DNA from: Acinetobacter sp. ANC 3929
GTDB taxonomy: Bacteria; Pseudomonadota; Gammaproteobacteria; Pseudomonadales; Moraxellaceae
NCBI RefSeq assembly: GCF_000369405.1
Contig: NZ_KB850000.1
Coordinates: 930,001-994,000 of the forward strand
Length of the DNA stretch: 64,000 nucleotides
Direction of reading: 5' to 3'
Shown here: positions 55,639 through 64,000 of the stretch, one piece after another
How the letters are laid out: each line of letters begins with the position of its first letter
Numbering within the stretch: position 1 is the stretch's first letter
Notes under the pieces: model-generated
What the model was told of the DNA's origin: nothing
Database searches by the model: none
What the model saw: the letters and a program-made list of their open reading frames with translations, nothing else
Position numbers and translations under genes: made by a program

Positions 55639-56574
55639 TTATTTACGTTTTGCATTTTTAAGTAAGATATTAATGAATGCTGCTGCAATATCAGACACTG
55701 GTTCATCTTTGCGCGTCAAAATTCCATAATCTTGTGCATCTAAAATTAGATTTGTTTCTAAAATCTGTAAATGCCCTTCTTTTACCTGATCAATCACCAT
55801 GGCTTCGGGCAACATCCCCACCATAGGTGCTCCTTTTAATATCTGCAAAAAGGTTTGCATCGACATAGTATTGACCGTATTTAAAGGAATTTTAACTTTT
55901 GCTCGGGCAAATGCGCCTTCCATACGTTCTCGAATTGGCGTCCCTTTAGGGTAGAGTACCCATGGCCAGTTTAGTAATTCTTCTAATGTACAAAACTTTT
56001 TCTGGGCACATGGATGAGCATAATTAACAACAATACAAAACGGCTCCGGGCCTAAAGGTTGAAAATCAAAAAACTGACTTTGCGTCACATCAGTAAAACG
56101 GCCTACTGCTAAATCTAGAGTATGTTCACTTAGCATTTCCATTAAATGGTCACTGGTTTGTTCAACAACATCGATAGAAAGTAGCGGCCATTGTTCTTTA
56201 ATCTCAATAATGGAGTTTGGAATCACCACAGCCGTTGCGGCAAAGATACCGCCTACTTTTAAAAACCCGTGACCACCCAACCGTAAAATTTCAATATCTT
56301 CGACAAAATGTTTTGCATCGTTTAATACACGCTGGGCATATCGAATTACATGTTCGCCCAAAGCCGTCACCGGCATATTTCGAGGCAATCGTTCAAAGAC
56401 AGGAAAGCCTAATAAACCTTCTATTTCCTTTAGCATTTTACTCACCGCAGGCTGACTTAAGTTCATCTGTTCGGCTGCCAAATGCATGTTATTGGTCCTC
56501 GCCAAAGTTTCCAACAACACCAGATGTTTGAATTTCAACCAATTATTTAAACTTGCGTATGTTAAATCCGCCAT
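55639..56574 (-). CDS. LysR-family regulator of the sugar-acid cluster
   Basis: A 311-residue LysR-type regulator. The N-terminal HTH (residues about 20-62, MHLAAEQMNLSQPAVSKMLKEIE) is followed by a two-lobed effector domain. It is transcribed divergently from the xylX-like gene, 111 bp away, and is on the same strand as the SDR operon. It probably governs one or both units in response to a pathway intermediate. ATG 56574 is preferred to the TTG two codons upstream. A TAATAATT-A-AATTATTA dyad in the gap is a candidate binding site. Confidence 0.9.
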   Translation of the reverse strand: MADLTYASLNNWLKFKHLVLLETLARTNNMHLAAEQMNLSQPAVSKMLKEIEGLLGFPVFERLPRNMPVTALGEHVIRYAQRVLNDAKHFVEDIEILRLGGHGFLKVGGIFAATAVVIPNSIIEIKEQWPLLSIDVVEQTSDHLMEMLSEHTLDLAVGRFTDVTQSQFFDFQPLGPEPFCIVVNYAHPCAQKKFCTLEELLNWPWVLYPKGTPIRERMEGAFARAKVKIPLNTVNTMSMQTFLQILKGAPMVGMLPEAMVIDQVKEGHLQILETNLILDAQDYGILTRKDEPVSDIAAAFINILLKNAKRK

Positions 56575-56607
56575 TTTCAAAAATCCTTTCCGATAACTTT
56601 TCGTTAT

Positions 56608-56624
56608 TAATAATTAAATTATTA
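56608..56624. promoter_or_regulatory. Dyad between LysR gene and xylX-like gene
   Basis: TAATAATT and AATTATTA are perfect 8-base arms around one A, in the 111-bp divergent promoter region. An ATAAC/GTTAT dyad lies just beside it. Both are AT-only or nearly so, so chance is possible, but the position fits a LysR box. Confidence 0.45.
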
Positions 56625-56685
56625 CGATTGGTGTTTATTAAATAAGAAACATATCATGATTTCAAATAAAAGAAGGACGCTTTAA

Positions 56686-57861
56686 ATGAACTTTACGTTA
56701 AATTCCCAGAACTCATTACCAGACGATACTACTCAAGGATGTTTAATTGGTCGCGCGTGGATTCCAAATCAAATTTCTGGTCCATCTCCAATTCTTTTAA
56801 AAGGCGATCAGGTTTTTGATATTTCAGAAAAGTTCCACACGATTTCTCAGTTACTTGAAAGTTCGGATCCTTTAAAAGCTTTATCTGAAATTGAAAGAAA
56901 ATTAGTTGGGTCAATTGATGAGTTATTTGCCAACACAGTTGCTAAGCCAGATACAAACAAGGCATATTTTTTAGCCCCTATTGATTTACAAGTCATTAAA
57001 GCGGCAGGTGTTACTTTTGCCGCAAGCATGTTAGAGCGTGTGATAGAAGAACAAGCAGGTGGCGATGCACAAAAAGCTCAATCGATCCGTGAAGTGGTAC
57101 AAAAGGTAATCGGTAATAATTTAAAAACAATCGAACCCGGCTCTGAAAAAGCATTACAACTCAAAAAGTATTTAATTGAGCAAAAAATGTGGTCTCAATA
57201 TCTTGAGGTTGGTATTGGTACCGACGCTGAAATTTTTACGAAAGCACCTGTTTTAGCAGCTGTGGGAACTGGTCAAAATATTGGTATTCACCCGAAGTCT
57301 GAGTGGAATAATCCAGAACCAGAAGTTGTATTGGTTGCAAATAGCCACGGGAAAATTTTAGGTGCGACTTTAGGTAACGATGTGAATTTACGGGACTTTG
57401 AAGGCCGTAGCGCCCTACTGTTGAGTAAAGCCAAAGATAACAACGCATCTTGTGCAATCGGACCGTTTATTCGCCTTTTTGACCATACTTTTAGTTTAAA
57501 TGATATCCGTGCTTGTGATGTTGAACTGAAAATTGAGGGTACAGATAACTTTGTGCTGAATGGTGTGAGTTCTATGTCCCAAATTAGCCGTGACCCCGAA
57601 GATTTAATTCAACAAACCCTTAATGAGAATCATCAATATCCAGACGGTTTTGTTTTGTTTTTAGGAACTTTGTTTGCACCTACTCAAGACCGTGAGCAAG
57701 CTGGGGCTGGCTTTACCCATAAAGTCGGAGATGTGGTCCGTATTCATTCACCTAAACTTGGAACTTTATATAACACGGTTATGACCAGTGACAAAGCAAC
57801 GCCGTGGAATTTTGGAATAAATGCTTTGATGCGTAATTTAAAGCAACGTGAATTACTATAA
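56686..57861 (+). CDS. FAH-superfamily sugar-acid dehydratase (XylX/AraD1-like)
   Basis: A 391-residue fumarylacetoacetate hydrolase-fold protein. The metal ligands are Glu211, Glu213 and Asp232 (NPEPEVV...GNDVNLRD). In Caulobacter the homologous XylX dehydrates 2-keto-3-deoxyxylonate to 2-oxoglutarate semialdehyde; AraD1 plays this part for L-arabinonate. The long N-terminal region is typical of this branch. It is the first gene of the plus-strand operon with the IlvD/Edd-type dehydratase and aldehyde dehydrogenase. Which pentonate is used is not clear. Confidence 0.85.
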   Translation: MNFTLNSQNSLPDDTTQGCLIGRAWIPNQISGPSPILLKGDQVFDISEKFHTISQLLESSDPLKALSEIERKLVGSIDELFANTVAKPDTNKAYFLAPIDLQVIKAAGVTFAASMLERVIEEQAGGDAQKAQSIREVVQKVIGNNLKTIEPGSEKALQLKKYLIEQKMWSQYLEVGIGTDAEIFTKAPVLAAVGTGQNIGIHPKSEWNNPEPEVVLVANSHGKILGATLGNDVNLRDFEGRSALLLSKAKDNNASCAIGPFIRLFDHTFSLNDIRACDVELKIEGTDNFVLNGVSSMSQISRDPEDLIQQTLNENHQYPDGFVLFLGTLFAPTQDREQAGAGFTHKVGDVVRIHSPKLGTLYNTVMTSDKATPWNFGINALMRNLKQRELL

Positions 57862-57948
57862 ATTTCACGTATTATCGACTGGTTCAATCGTAATATTGAT
57901 CACTTAAAAAATTAAATTGCTGAGCAAAATCAGTAGAAGGATCTAAAA

Positions 57949-59736
57949 ATGAATAATCAAGATAAACGGATTTTTTTACGTAGCCGAGAATGGTTTGATG
58001 ATCCTACACATGCTGACATGACTGCACTCTATGTCGAGCGTTACATGAATTATGGATTGACCCGCGCCGAACTACAGTCAGGTCGACCAATGATTGGTAT
58101 CGCACAAACGGGGAGTGATTTAACCCCCTGTAACCGCCATCACAAAGAGCTTGCCGAACGGGTTAAGGCAGGCATCCGTGATGCTGGCGGTATTCCAATG
58201 GAATTTCCCGTTCATCCCATTGCAGAACAGTCTCGCCGCCCTACCGCTGCCTTAGACAGAAATTTAGCTTACTTGGGTTTAGTTGAAATATTACATGGCT
58301 ATCCACTCGATGGCGTAGTCCTAACAACGGGCTGTGATAAAACCACACCTGCCTGTTTAATGGCAGCAGCGACAACCGATTTACCCGCCATCGTTTTATC
58401 TGGCGGCCCAATGCTAGACGGTCATTTTAAAGGTGAATTAATTGGCTCGGGTACGGTGCTTTGGCATGCAAGAAATTTACTTGCCACGGGTGAAATTGAT
58501 TATGAGGGATTCATGGAAATGACGACTTCGGCATCACCTTCGGTTGGGCATTGCAACACCATGGGCACCGCACTTTCAATGAATGCCTTGGCTGAAGCAT
58601 TGGGCATGTCTTTACCTACATGTGCAAGCATTCCCGCGCCGTATCGCGAACGTGGGCAAATGGCCTATATGACAGGCAAAAGAATATGTGAAATGGTTTT
58701 AGAAGATTTACGTCCCTCGAAAATCATGAACAAACAATCATTTGAAAATGCCATTGCAGTAGCCTCAGCATTAGGTGCATCAAGTAACTGCCCTCCTCAT
58801 TTAATTGCAATTGCTCGTCATATGGGTATTGAGCTGAGTTTAGAAGACTGGCAACGCGTTGGAGAAAACATTCCGCTCATTGTGAACTGCATGCCTGCGG
58901 GTAAATATTTGGGTGAAGGTTTTCACCGTGCTGGCGGTGTTCCTGCTGTTTTACATGAATTACAAAAAGCGGGCGTTTTACATGAAGACTGTGCATCAGT
59001 CAGCGGTAAAACGATGGGAGAAATTGCTAAAAATGCAAAAACATCTAATGCAGATGTCATCTTTCCATATGAACAACCATTAAAGCATGGCGCTGGTTTT
59101 ATTGTCCTTAGCGGTAATTTCTTTGATAGCGCCATCATGAAAATGTCTGTCGTGGGTGAAGCATTTAAGAAAACATATTTATCTGATCCAAATGGGGAAA
59201 ATAGCTTTGAAGCACGGGCAATCGTTTTTGAAGGACCAGAGGACTACCACGCACGAATTAATGATCCTGCCTTAGACATTGATGAACATTGTATTTTGGT
59301 TATTCGAGGCGCTGGAACAGTTGGCTATCCAGGCAGTGCAGAAGTTGTAAATATGGCTCCACCCGCAGAGTTAATTAAACAAGGAATTGAATCTCTGCCT
59401 TGTTTGGGCGATGGCCGTCAAAGTGGGACATCTGCTAGCCCTTCTATCTTAAATATGTCACCCGAAGCCGCGGTAGGCGGCGGCATTGCTTTATTAAAAA
59501 CCAATGACCGTTTGCGCATTGATCTAAATAAACGCTCTGTAAATGTCCTCATATCAGACGAAGAGTTAGACAAACGCCGCGAGGAATGGAAACCAAGTAT
59601 CTCTACATCTCAAACGCCTTGGCAAGAAATGTATCGCAACATGGTTGGCCAATTATCAACGGGTGGTTGTTTAGAGCCGGCAACGTTATACATGCGTGTA
59701 GTCAATCAAAATAACCTTCCACGACATTCTCATTAA
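57949..59736 (+). CDS. Sugar-acid dehydratase, IlvD/Edd family (XylD-like)
   Basis: A 595-residue iron-sulfur dehydratase very like Caulobacter D-xylonate dehydratase XylD. The three cluster cysteines are Cys61, Cys129 (TGCDKT) and Cys202 (GHCNTMGT). The C-terminal RIRGAG-like LVIRGAGTVGYPGSAEV segment and ending PRHSH are also like XylD. It removes water from an aldonate to give the 2-keto-3-deoxy acid. L-arabonate, D-galactonate or other aldonates are possible alternatives. A GGATCTAAAA region upstream holds the Shine-Dalgarno. The aldehyde dehydrogenase follows after 15 bp. Confidence 0.88.
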   Translation: MNNQDKRIFLRSREWFDDPTHADMTALYVERYMNYGLTRAELQSGRPMIGIAQTGSDLTPCNRHHKELAERVKAGIRDAGGIPMEFPVHPIAEQSRRPTAALDRNLAYLGLVEILHGYPLDGVVLTTGCDKTTPACLMAAATTDLPAIVLSGGPMLDGHFKGELIGSGTVLWHARNLLATGEIDYEGFMEMTTSASPSVGHCNTMGTALSMNALAEALGMSLPTCASIPAPYRERGQMAYMTGKRICEMVLEDLRPSKIMNKQSFENAIAVASALGASSNCPPHLIAIARHMGIELSLEDWQRVGENIPLIVNCMPAGKYLGEGFHRAGGVPAVLHELQKAGVLHEDCASVSGKTMGEIAKNAKTSNADVIFPYEQPLKHGAGFIVLSGNFFDSAIMKMSVVGEAFKKTYLSDPNGENSFEARAIVFEGPEDYHARINDPALDIDEHCILVIRGAGTVGYPGSAEVVNMAPPAELIKQGIESLPCLGDGRQSGTSASPSILNMSPEAAVGGGIALLKTNDRLRIDLNKRSVNVLISDEELDKRREEWKPSISTSQTPWQEMYRNMVGQLSTGGCLEPATLYMRVVNQNNLPRHSH

Positions 59737-59751
59737 TTTCAGGATTTTATT

Positions 59752-61329
59752 ATGACCATTATCGGATACAACTTTATTGGCGGTTCACGTAGTGCACAAA
59801 ATACAACTTTATTTAAAAGTGTGAATGCAACGACTGGCAAAGCTTTACCTTATGAATTTCATCATGCAACCGAGCAAGAAATTAATCAGGCTTGCGAAGC
59901 TGCAAGTCAAGCGTTTAAAACTTACCGTCATACTTCACCTGAACAGCGTGCAACTTTTTTAGAAAATATTGCCGATGAACTCGATGCTTTAGGTACAGAT
60001 TTTTTAGAAATCGTCTCACAAGAAACCGCTTTACCACTTACACGTTTGCAAGGCGAACGTGGTCGTACCAGTGGACAAATGCGCCTGTTCGCCAAAGTGT
60101 TGCGCCGTGGTGACTTTTTAAGTGCCCGTATTGATACCGCTTTGCCTGATCGTCAGCCTTTACCTCGCCCAGACTTGCGCCAGATTAAAATCGGTGTTGG
60201 CCCTGTTGCGGTATTTGGTGCAAGTAACTTTCCCTTAGCATTCTCAACCGCTGGTGGTGACACAGCATCTGCTTTAGCCGCGGGTTGTTCTGTTGTAGTC
60301 AAAGCGCATAGTGGTCACATGGCTACAGCAGATTTCGTGGCTCAGGCAATTGAACGTGCTGTCGAAAAATCAAATATGCCAAAAGGTATATTTAACATGA
60401 TCTATGGCAACGGTGTGGGTGGACCTTTAGTGAAGCATCCCTTAATTCAGGCAGTTGGTTTTACTGGTTCGCTGCGTGGTGGCCGTGCTTTATGTGACAT
60501 GGCCGCAGCCCGTCCACAACCGATTCCAGTCTTTGCTGAAATGAGTAGTATTAACCCGATGCTGATGTTACCCGAATCCTTAAAAAACCGTGGTGACAAA
60601 ATTGCACAGGACTTAGCCGACTCAGTTGTTCTGGGCTGTGGTCAGTTCTGTACCAATCCGGGGTTAATTTTAGGTATTAAATCAGCCGAGTTTAGCCAGC
60701 TCATTAGCAACCTAACCAATATTATTGGCGGCAAACCTGCGCAAACCATGTTGAATGCAGGCACCTTAACCAGCTATGCAGCAGGTCTTGAGCATTTAAC
60801 CCAGCACCAAGGCATTGAACACTTGGCAGGTCAAGCCCAGCAAGGTAATCAGGCACAACCTCAATTGTTTAAAGCTGATGTTGAGTTGTTATTGGCAGGC
60901 GACCAGCTTCTGCAAGAAGAAATATTTGGGCCAGCGACAGTGGTCATTGAAGTTGAAGATAAAAAACAACTTCTACAAGCGCTACAAAGCATGAATGGTC
61001 AACTGACTGCAACTTTAATTGCCGATAAAGTAGACTTAACTGAGTTTGCAGATGTCGTTCCTGTACTAGAAGAAAAAGCAGGCCGTTTACTACTAAACGG
61101 TTATCCAACTGGTGTTGAAGTATGTGATGCCATGGTACACGGTGGACCATATCCTGCAACTTCAGATGCACGAGGTACATCAGTTGGAACTTTGGCCATT
61201 GATCGTTACTTACGCCCTGTGTGTTATCAAAACTACCCGCAAAGTTTATTGCCAGAAGCCTTAAAAGATAGCAACCCATTGCAGATTTTAAGATTGGTCA
61301 ATGGTGAGATAACTAGGAATCCAATTTAA
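59752..61329 (+). CDS. 2-oxoglutarate semialdehyde dehydrogenase-like aldehyde dehydrogenase
   Basis: A 525-residue NADP-type aldehyde dehydrogenase of the alpha-ketoglutaric semialdehyde branch. Catalytic Cys300 (GCGQFCTNPG), Glu263 (FAEMSSINP), Asn159 and Lys184 are all present. The long C-terminus is typical of this KGSADH branch. It completes the lower Weimberg route by making 2-oxoglutarate. It is last in the operon, and a hairpin overlapping the stop codon (61317-61346) may terminate it. Confidence 0.88.
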   Translation: MTIIGYNFIGGSRSAQNTTLFKSVNATTGKALPYEFHHATEQEINQACEAASQAFKTYRHTSPEQRATFLENIADELDALGTDFLEIVSQETALPLTRLQGERGRTSGQMRLFAKVLRRGDFLSARIDTALPDRQPLPRPDLRQIKIGVGPVAVFGASNFPLAFSTAGGDTASALAAGCSVVVKAHSGHMATADFVAQAIERAVEKSNMPKGIFNMIYGNGVGGPLVKHPLIQAVGFTGSLRGGRALCDMAAARPQPIPVFAEMSSINPMLMLPESLKNRGDKIAQDLADSVVLGCGQFCTNPGLILGIKSAEFSQLISNLTNIIGGKPAQTMLNAGTLTSYAAGLEHLTQHQGIEHLAGQAQQGNQAQPQLFKADVELLLAGDQLLQEEIFGPATVVIEVEDKKQLLQALQSMNGQLTATLIADKVDLTEFADVVPVLEEKAGRLLLNGYPTGVEVCDAMVHGGPYPATSDARGTSVGTLAIDRYLRPVCYQNYPQSLLPEALKDSNPLQILRLVNGEITRNPI

Positions 61330-61349
61330 ATAATGAAAATTGGATTTTA
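61317..61349 (+). terminator. Likely terminator of the xylX-xylD-aldehyde dehydrogenase operon
   Basis: AATCCAATTT and AAATTGGATT pair around a short AT-rich loop, followed by TT, overlapping the stop codon of the dehydrogenase. The U-tract is short, so efficiency is uncertain. Confidence 0.5.
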
Positions 61350-61600
61350 AGAGGTCTTTGATTGGGCAGTTAAGTTTAAGTCTATAATTGCCCTCCCTAA
61401 GTTTCATACAGTGCCCAATAATAGAATAAAATCAAAAAATATTATTTTTAACAAACCATTAGATTCTAAAATTATCACAGTAATATTTAGATGAAATCCG
61501 ATACCTCATTTATGTATGCAGGAAGTTTAAAGAAATACGATGTTTTCATTCTTCATTATCGGTAAAATAGTGGATTCTTCCATTATCCATTGCGTATCTT

Positions 61601-62230
61601 ATGTCTGAGCAATTATTCATCCAAGGTCCTGTTGGTCAAATTGAAATGTTTGTTGATCAACCCCAAGGTGAAATCACAGGTTTTGCTGTTGTCTGCCATC
61701 CACATCCCTTACAAGGTGGTACACCGCATCATAAAGTCCCTGTTTTATTGGCTCAGATTTTCAATGAAATGGGCTGTATTGTGTATCGTCCAAGTTTTCG
61801 TGGTTTAGCTGGCAGTGAAGGCACACATGACCAAGGCCATGGCGAGACTGATGACATCATGGCTGTGATTGAATATGCCCGTGAAAAGCATGCAGGTTTA
61901 ACCTTCTACGCAGGTGGTTTTAGCTTTGGTTCACATGTACTGGCAAAATGCCAAGCCCAACTCAGCAATGAGTTACGTCCTAAACAGTTAGTGTTATGTG
62001 GTTTACCCACAGGTTCAGTGGTTGACTTACGCCATTATAAAACCCCTGCAATTGACGGCGATATCTTATTTGTTCATGGCGAGCAAGATGATATTACTTT
62101 GCTTTCAGATATGGTTGCATGGGCAAAACCACAAAAGCATCCAATCACGATTTTGCCAGGTGCCAATCATTTCTTCACAGGTTATTTAAAGCAGCTCAGA
62201 CAAGTCATTGCTCGTTTTTTAAAACTGTAG
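61601..62230 (+). CDS. Alpha/beta hydrolase, small YfhR/COG2945-like
   Basis: A 209-residue alpha/beta-hydrolase. It has the CHPHPLQGGT segment characteristic of COG2945, the nucleophile elbow GFSFGS, and a C-terminal GANHFF holding the catalytic His. The acid Asp is in VHGEQDDIT. Cytoplasmic; the substrate is unknown. It begins a two-gene plus-strand pair with the DUF2157-like gene. Confidence 0.85.
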   Translation: MSEQLFIQGPVGQIEMFVDQPQGEITGFAVVCHPHPLQGGTPHHKVPVLLAQIFNEMGCIVYRPSFRGLAGSEGTHDQGHGETDDIMAVIEYAREKHAGLTFYAGGFSFGSHVLAKCQAQLSNELRPKQLVLCGLPTGSVVDLRHYKTPAIDGDILFVHGEQDDITLLSDMVAWAKPQKHPITILPGANHFFTGYLKQLRQVIARFLKL

Positions 62231-62323
62231 ACTTAACAATAAATTACTAAGAAAACTATACGTCTTTTAAATCCAATGTCTGTTATATCAGTATAGATGT
62301 ACAGACATTCGGGTTCTTTAATA

Positions 62324-63394
62324 ATGAAATTAAATAAAAAACAAGGACTTTTTTTAAAGCAAACGATTGAACAATGGCAACAACAAGGCACGATTACGCC
62401 CGATGTAGCCAATGATTTAAATCAGAGTTTTTCGATTCGGCCTTTTGATTGGCAACGTTTGGCAAAATACTCCTTCTGGATTTCAATGATTTGTGCCGTG
62501 ATTGCCATCGCAGCAATGACTGCAGATAAGTTTTTAATGGAACTGATTGAAAAAATCTTTATTGATTCCAAAATCATTCCTTGTCTGATTTTTGCAGGAG
62601 TTGCTGCAGCCTTTTATGGCTTTGCATACCGACGACGCACAACCAAACCGCTGCATCAATTTAGCAATGAAGCCATTATTTTTGCAGGTGTGCTCTCCAC
62701 CGCAGCCTCTGTGGCTTATTTTGGACAAGCCATTGATACCGGCAGCGGACATTTCTCTTTATTATTCCTGTTTTCAACCATCATTTATGCAGTACTTGCC
62801 TTCTGGTTCCCATCCAAATTGATTTGGGTATTTTCCTTACTTTCACTGGGTTCATGGTTCGGAACTGAAACAGGTTATATGTCTGGCTGGGGTGCGTATT
62901 ATCTAGGGATGAACTTTCCTTTACGCTTTGTCTTCTTTGGTGGCGCACTGATTGGGTTGAGCCTGTTATTTAAACGCCATGCGTATTTTAAGGACTTTGC
63001 ACATTCAACTTATGTCATGGGTCTGCTCTATCTGTTTATTGCCTTGTGGATTCTCTCAATCTTTGGCAATTATGGGGACTTAAGTCGTTGGTATAGCGTT
63101 AAACAATATGAGTTGTTGCATTGGGGTGTCTTGTTTGCCTTTATTGCCATCATTGCAATTGTCTATGGTTTAAAACACGATGATGCCACTTCACGTGGTT
63201 TTGGTATCACCTTCTTATTTATCAATCTGTATACCAAATACTTTGAGTTTTTCTGGAATGGTATGCATAAAGCCATTTTCTTCATGCTACTGGCGATATC
63301 CTTCTGGTGGATTGGTCGGCATGCCGAAAAGCTCTGGAATTTAGAGTTTCTAACCAACCAATCGCAAAGCAAGAAAGAAAGATCATCTAGGTGA
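62324..63394 (+). CDS. DUF2157-like multi-spanning membrane protein
   Basis: A 356-residue integral membrane protein with a cytoplasmic N-terminal segment (WQQQGTITPDVAND, the DUF2157 signature) followed by about nine helices. The function is unknown. ATG 62324 (MKLNKKQG) is used; an in-frame ATG 27 bp earlier adds a non-conserved peptide. It converges with rtcR at 63399, with a 4-bp gap. Confidence 0.72.
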   Translation: MKLNKKQGLFLKQTIEQWQQQGTITPDVANDLNQSFSIRPFDWQRLAKYSFWISMICAVIAIAAMTADKFLMELIEKIFIDSKIIPCLIFAGVAAAFYGFAYRRRTTKPLHQFSNEAIIFAGVLSTAASVAYFGQAIDTGSGHFSLLFLFSTIIYAVLAFWFPSKLIWVFSLLSLGSWFGTETGYMSGWGAYYLGMNFPLRFVFFGGALIGLSLLFKRHAYFKDFAHSTYVMGLLYLFIALWILSIFGNYGDLSRWYSVKQYELLHWGVLFAFIAIIAIVYGLKHDDATSRGFGITFLFINLYTKYFEFFWNGMHKAIFFMLLAISFWWIGRHAEKLWNLEFLTNQSQSKKERSSR

Positions 63395-63398
63395 ATAA

Positions 63399-64000
63399 TT
63401 ACTGGAAGTCACTCCAACTCAAACCAAACCGAGCCAAATACTTTTTGACTCGGTCACTGTCATTGGTGCTATTACGTTGCTGGCGTGAAGCTGCAAACAG
63501 TTGACGTCCAGCATCAGCCATGGACTTGGCCCTCTCACAGACATGAAGTACGCCACGTAGTTGAATTTGATCAAACTCATCAATTTCCATTCGCTGTTCA
63601 GAGTTTAAATACTTAAATAAAATATCTGATTCTTTCGATTCGCTTTTTGTCGTTTGAATCGACCACAACTGCTTTAAACGCTGAATCTCTTTTTCCACGG
63701 TCTCTGAACGGATCAGTTCCCCACTGGATAAAGTCGCTAATCGTGTCACGCTGGCGGTCAAATCACGGAAATTTCCCTGCCACGATGCTTCGCTAGATTT
63801 GGCAAATTTCAAATACATATCGAGTGCATCACGTTGAAACCGCAACTGTCGCTGATGATTTACCGCAAAACGTTGCAATTCAAATTCAATATTCGGTGCA
63901 ATATCTTCGATTCGATCTTTAAGATTAGGTAAAAAGAAAGTCCATGTATTGAGTCGTGCCCATAAATCTTCACGAAAGTGCCCTGCTTGCACTTCGGCTC
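63399..64000 (-). CDS. rtcR: RtcR sigma-54-dependent activator, C-terminal part
   Basis: The C-terminal part of a sigma-54 activator, open to the window edge, so its N-terminus is missing. The AAA+ sub-motif GHFREDLWARLN is followed by WTFFLPNLKDRIEDIAPNIEF, which is typical of RtcR. The final HTH is near residues 150-185. RtcR controls the RNA terminal cyclase/ligase operon (rtcA, rtcB). The targets would lie outside this window. The reading continues upstream of 63992 without a stop, so no start can be assigned. Confidence 0.85.
   Translation of the reverse strand, partial: AEVQAGHFREDLWARLNTWTFFLPNLKDRIEDIAPNIEFELQRFAVNHQRQLRFQRDALDMYLKFAKSSEASWQGNFRDLTASVTRLATLSSGELIRSETVEKEIQRLKQLWSIQTTKSESKESDILFKYLNSEQRMEIDEFDQIQLRGVLHVCERAKSMADAGRQLFAASRQQRNSTNDSDRVKKYLARFGLSWSDFQ

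Noticed and set aside
1-64000. Insertion sequences, prophage or integron features
   Set aside because: No transposase, integrase, phage structural gene or paired terminal repeats with target duplications were seen.

Overview
The window is an ordinary stretch of a gammaproteobacterial chromosome, most probably Acinetobacter. The evidence is its AT-rich composition and the gene order: rpsA-ihfB-lapA-like, exbB-exbD-msbA-lpxK-kdsB-holB, parA-parB-rsmG, amgK-murU divergent from lptD-surA, and thiS-thiG next to rpoH. Proteins such as GlcB, LptD and PilZ have the Moraxellaceae/Pseudomonadales form. I see no rRNA, tRNA, CRISPR array, prophage or intact insertion sequence. The species cannot be named from the sequence alone.

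Layout. 1-9.5 kb: small membrane proteins, an alpha/beta hydrolase, a MarR regulator, an SRAP (HMCES/YedK) DNA-repair protein, a 2OG-Fe(II) oxygenase, malate synthase G, ZapE and an AraC regulator. 9.5-16.8 kb: a Baeyer-Villiger-type monooxygenase, a Bcr/CflA drug exporter with a perfect 32-bp palindrome upstream and a TetR gene downstream, a LysO-like exporter, pyrF, and azlC-azlD with a divergent XRE-cupin regulator. 16.8-23.6 kb: lapA-like, ihfB, rpsA, cmk, an SRPBCC protein, tadA, an enoyl-CoA hydratase-family gene carrying a G9 tract, ung and a QueD-like gene. 23.7-28.4 kb: the type II secretion minor pseudopilins gspH-I-J-K, a TetR gene, tatD and pilZ. 28.4-30.1 kb: a small accessory insert with a decayed reading frame, a lipoprotein and a secreted protein. 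30.1-46.6 kb: envelope biogenesis (holB, kdsB, lpxK, msbA, exbD, exbB), chromosome segregation (parB, parA), rsmG, peptidoglycan recycling (murU, amgK), outer-membrane assembly (lptD, surA), class II aldolase, a DEAD-box helicase and a cold-shock protein. 46.9-52 kb: tusA-like, rpoH, a DUF423 gene, thiS, thiG, a very AT-rich orphan, a frameshifted HD-phosphohydrolase gene and yaaA. 52.1-61.3 kb: a sugar-acid catabolic island, with a GarR/HIBADH-like reductase, an MFS transporter, a DenD-like dehydrogenase, a LysR regulator, and divergent genes resembling Caulobacter xylX, xylD and xylA. 61.6-64 kb: a hydrolase, a DUF2157-like membrane protein and the C-terminal part of RtcR.

How the genes work together. 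The dominant theme is envelope construction. KdsB, LpxK and MsbA make and flip lipid A-core, LptD inserts LPS into the outer membrane, SurA chaperones LptD and other barrels, AmgK-MurU recycle MurNAc, and Gsp/PilZ build secretion and pilus machines. The 52-61 kb cluster looks like uptake of an aldonic acid (MFS), two dehydrations (IlvD/Edd-type then FAH-type) and oxidation of the semialdehyde to 2-oxoglutarate. This is the lower Weimberg route, without a sugar dehydrogenase or lactonase in the cluster.

Most unusual observations: degenerate tandem repeats with covarying hairpins that lengthen the GspI leader by about 65 residues; an HD-phosphohydrolase gene broken exactly as if one copy of an 8-bp direct repeat had been lost; the G9 tract in the enoyl-CoA hydratase-family gene; and several clear palindromic operators.
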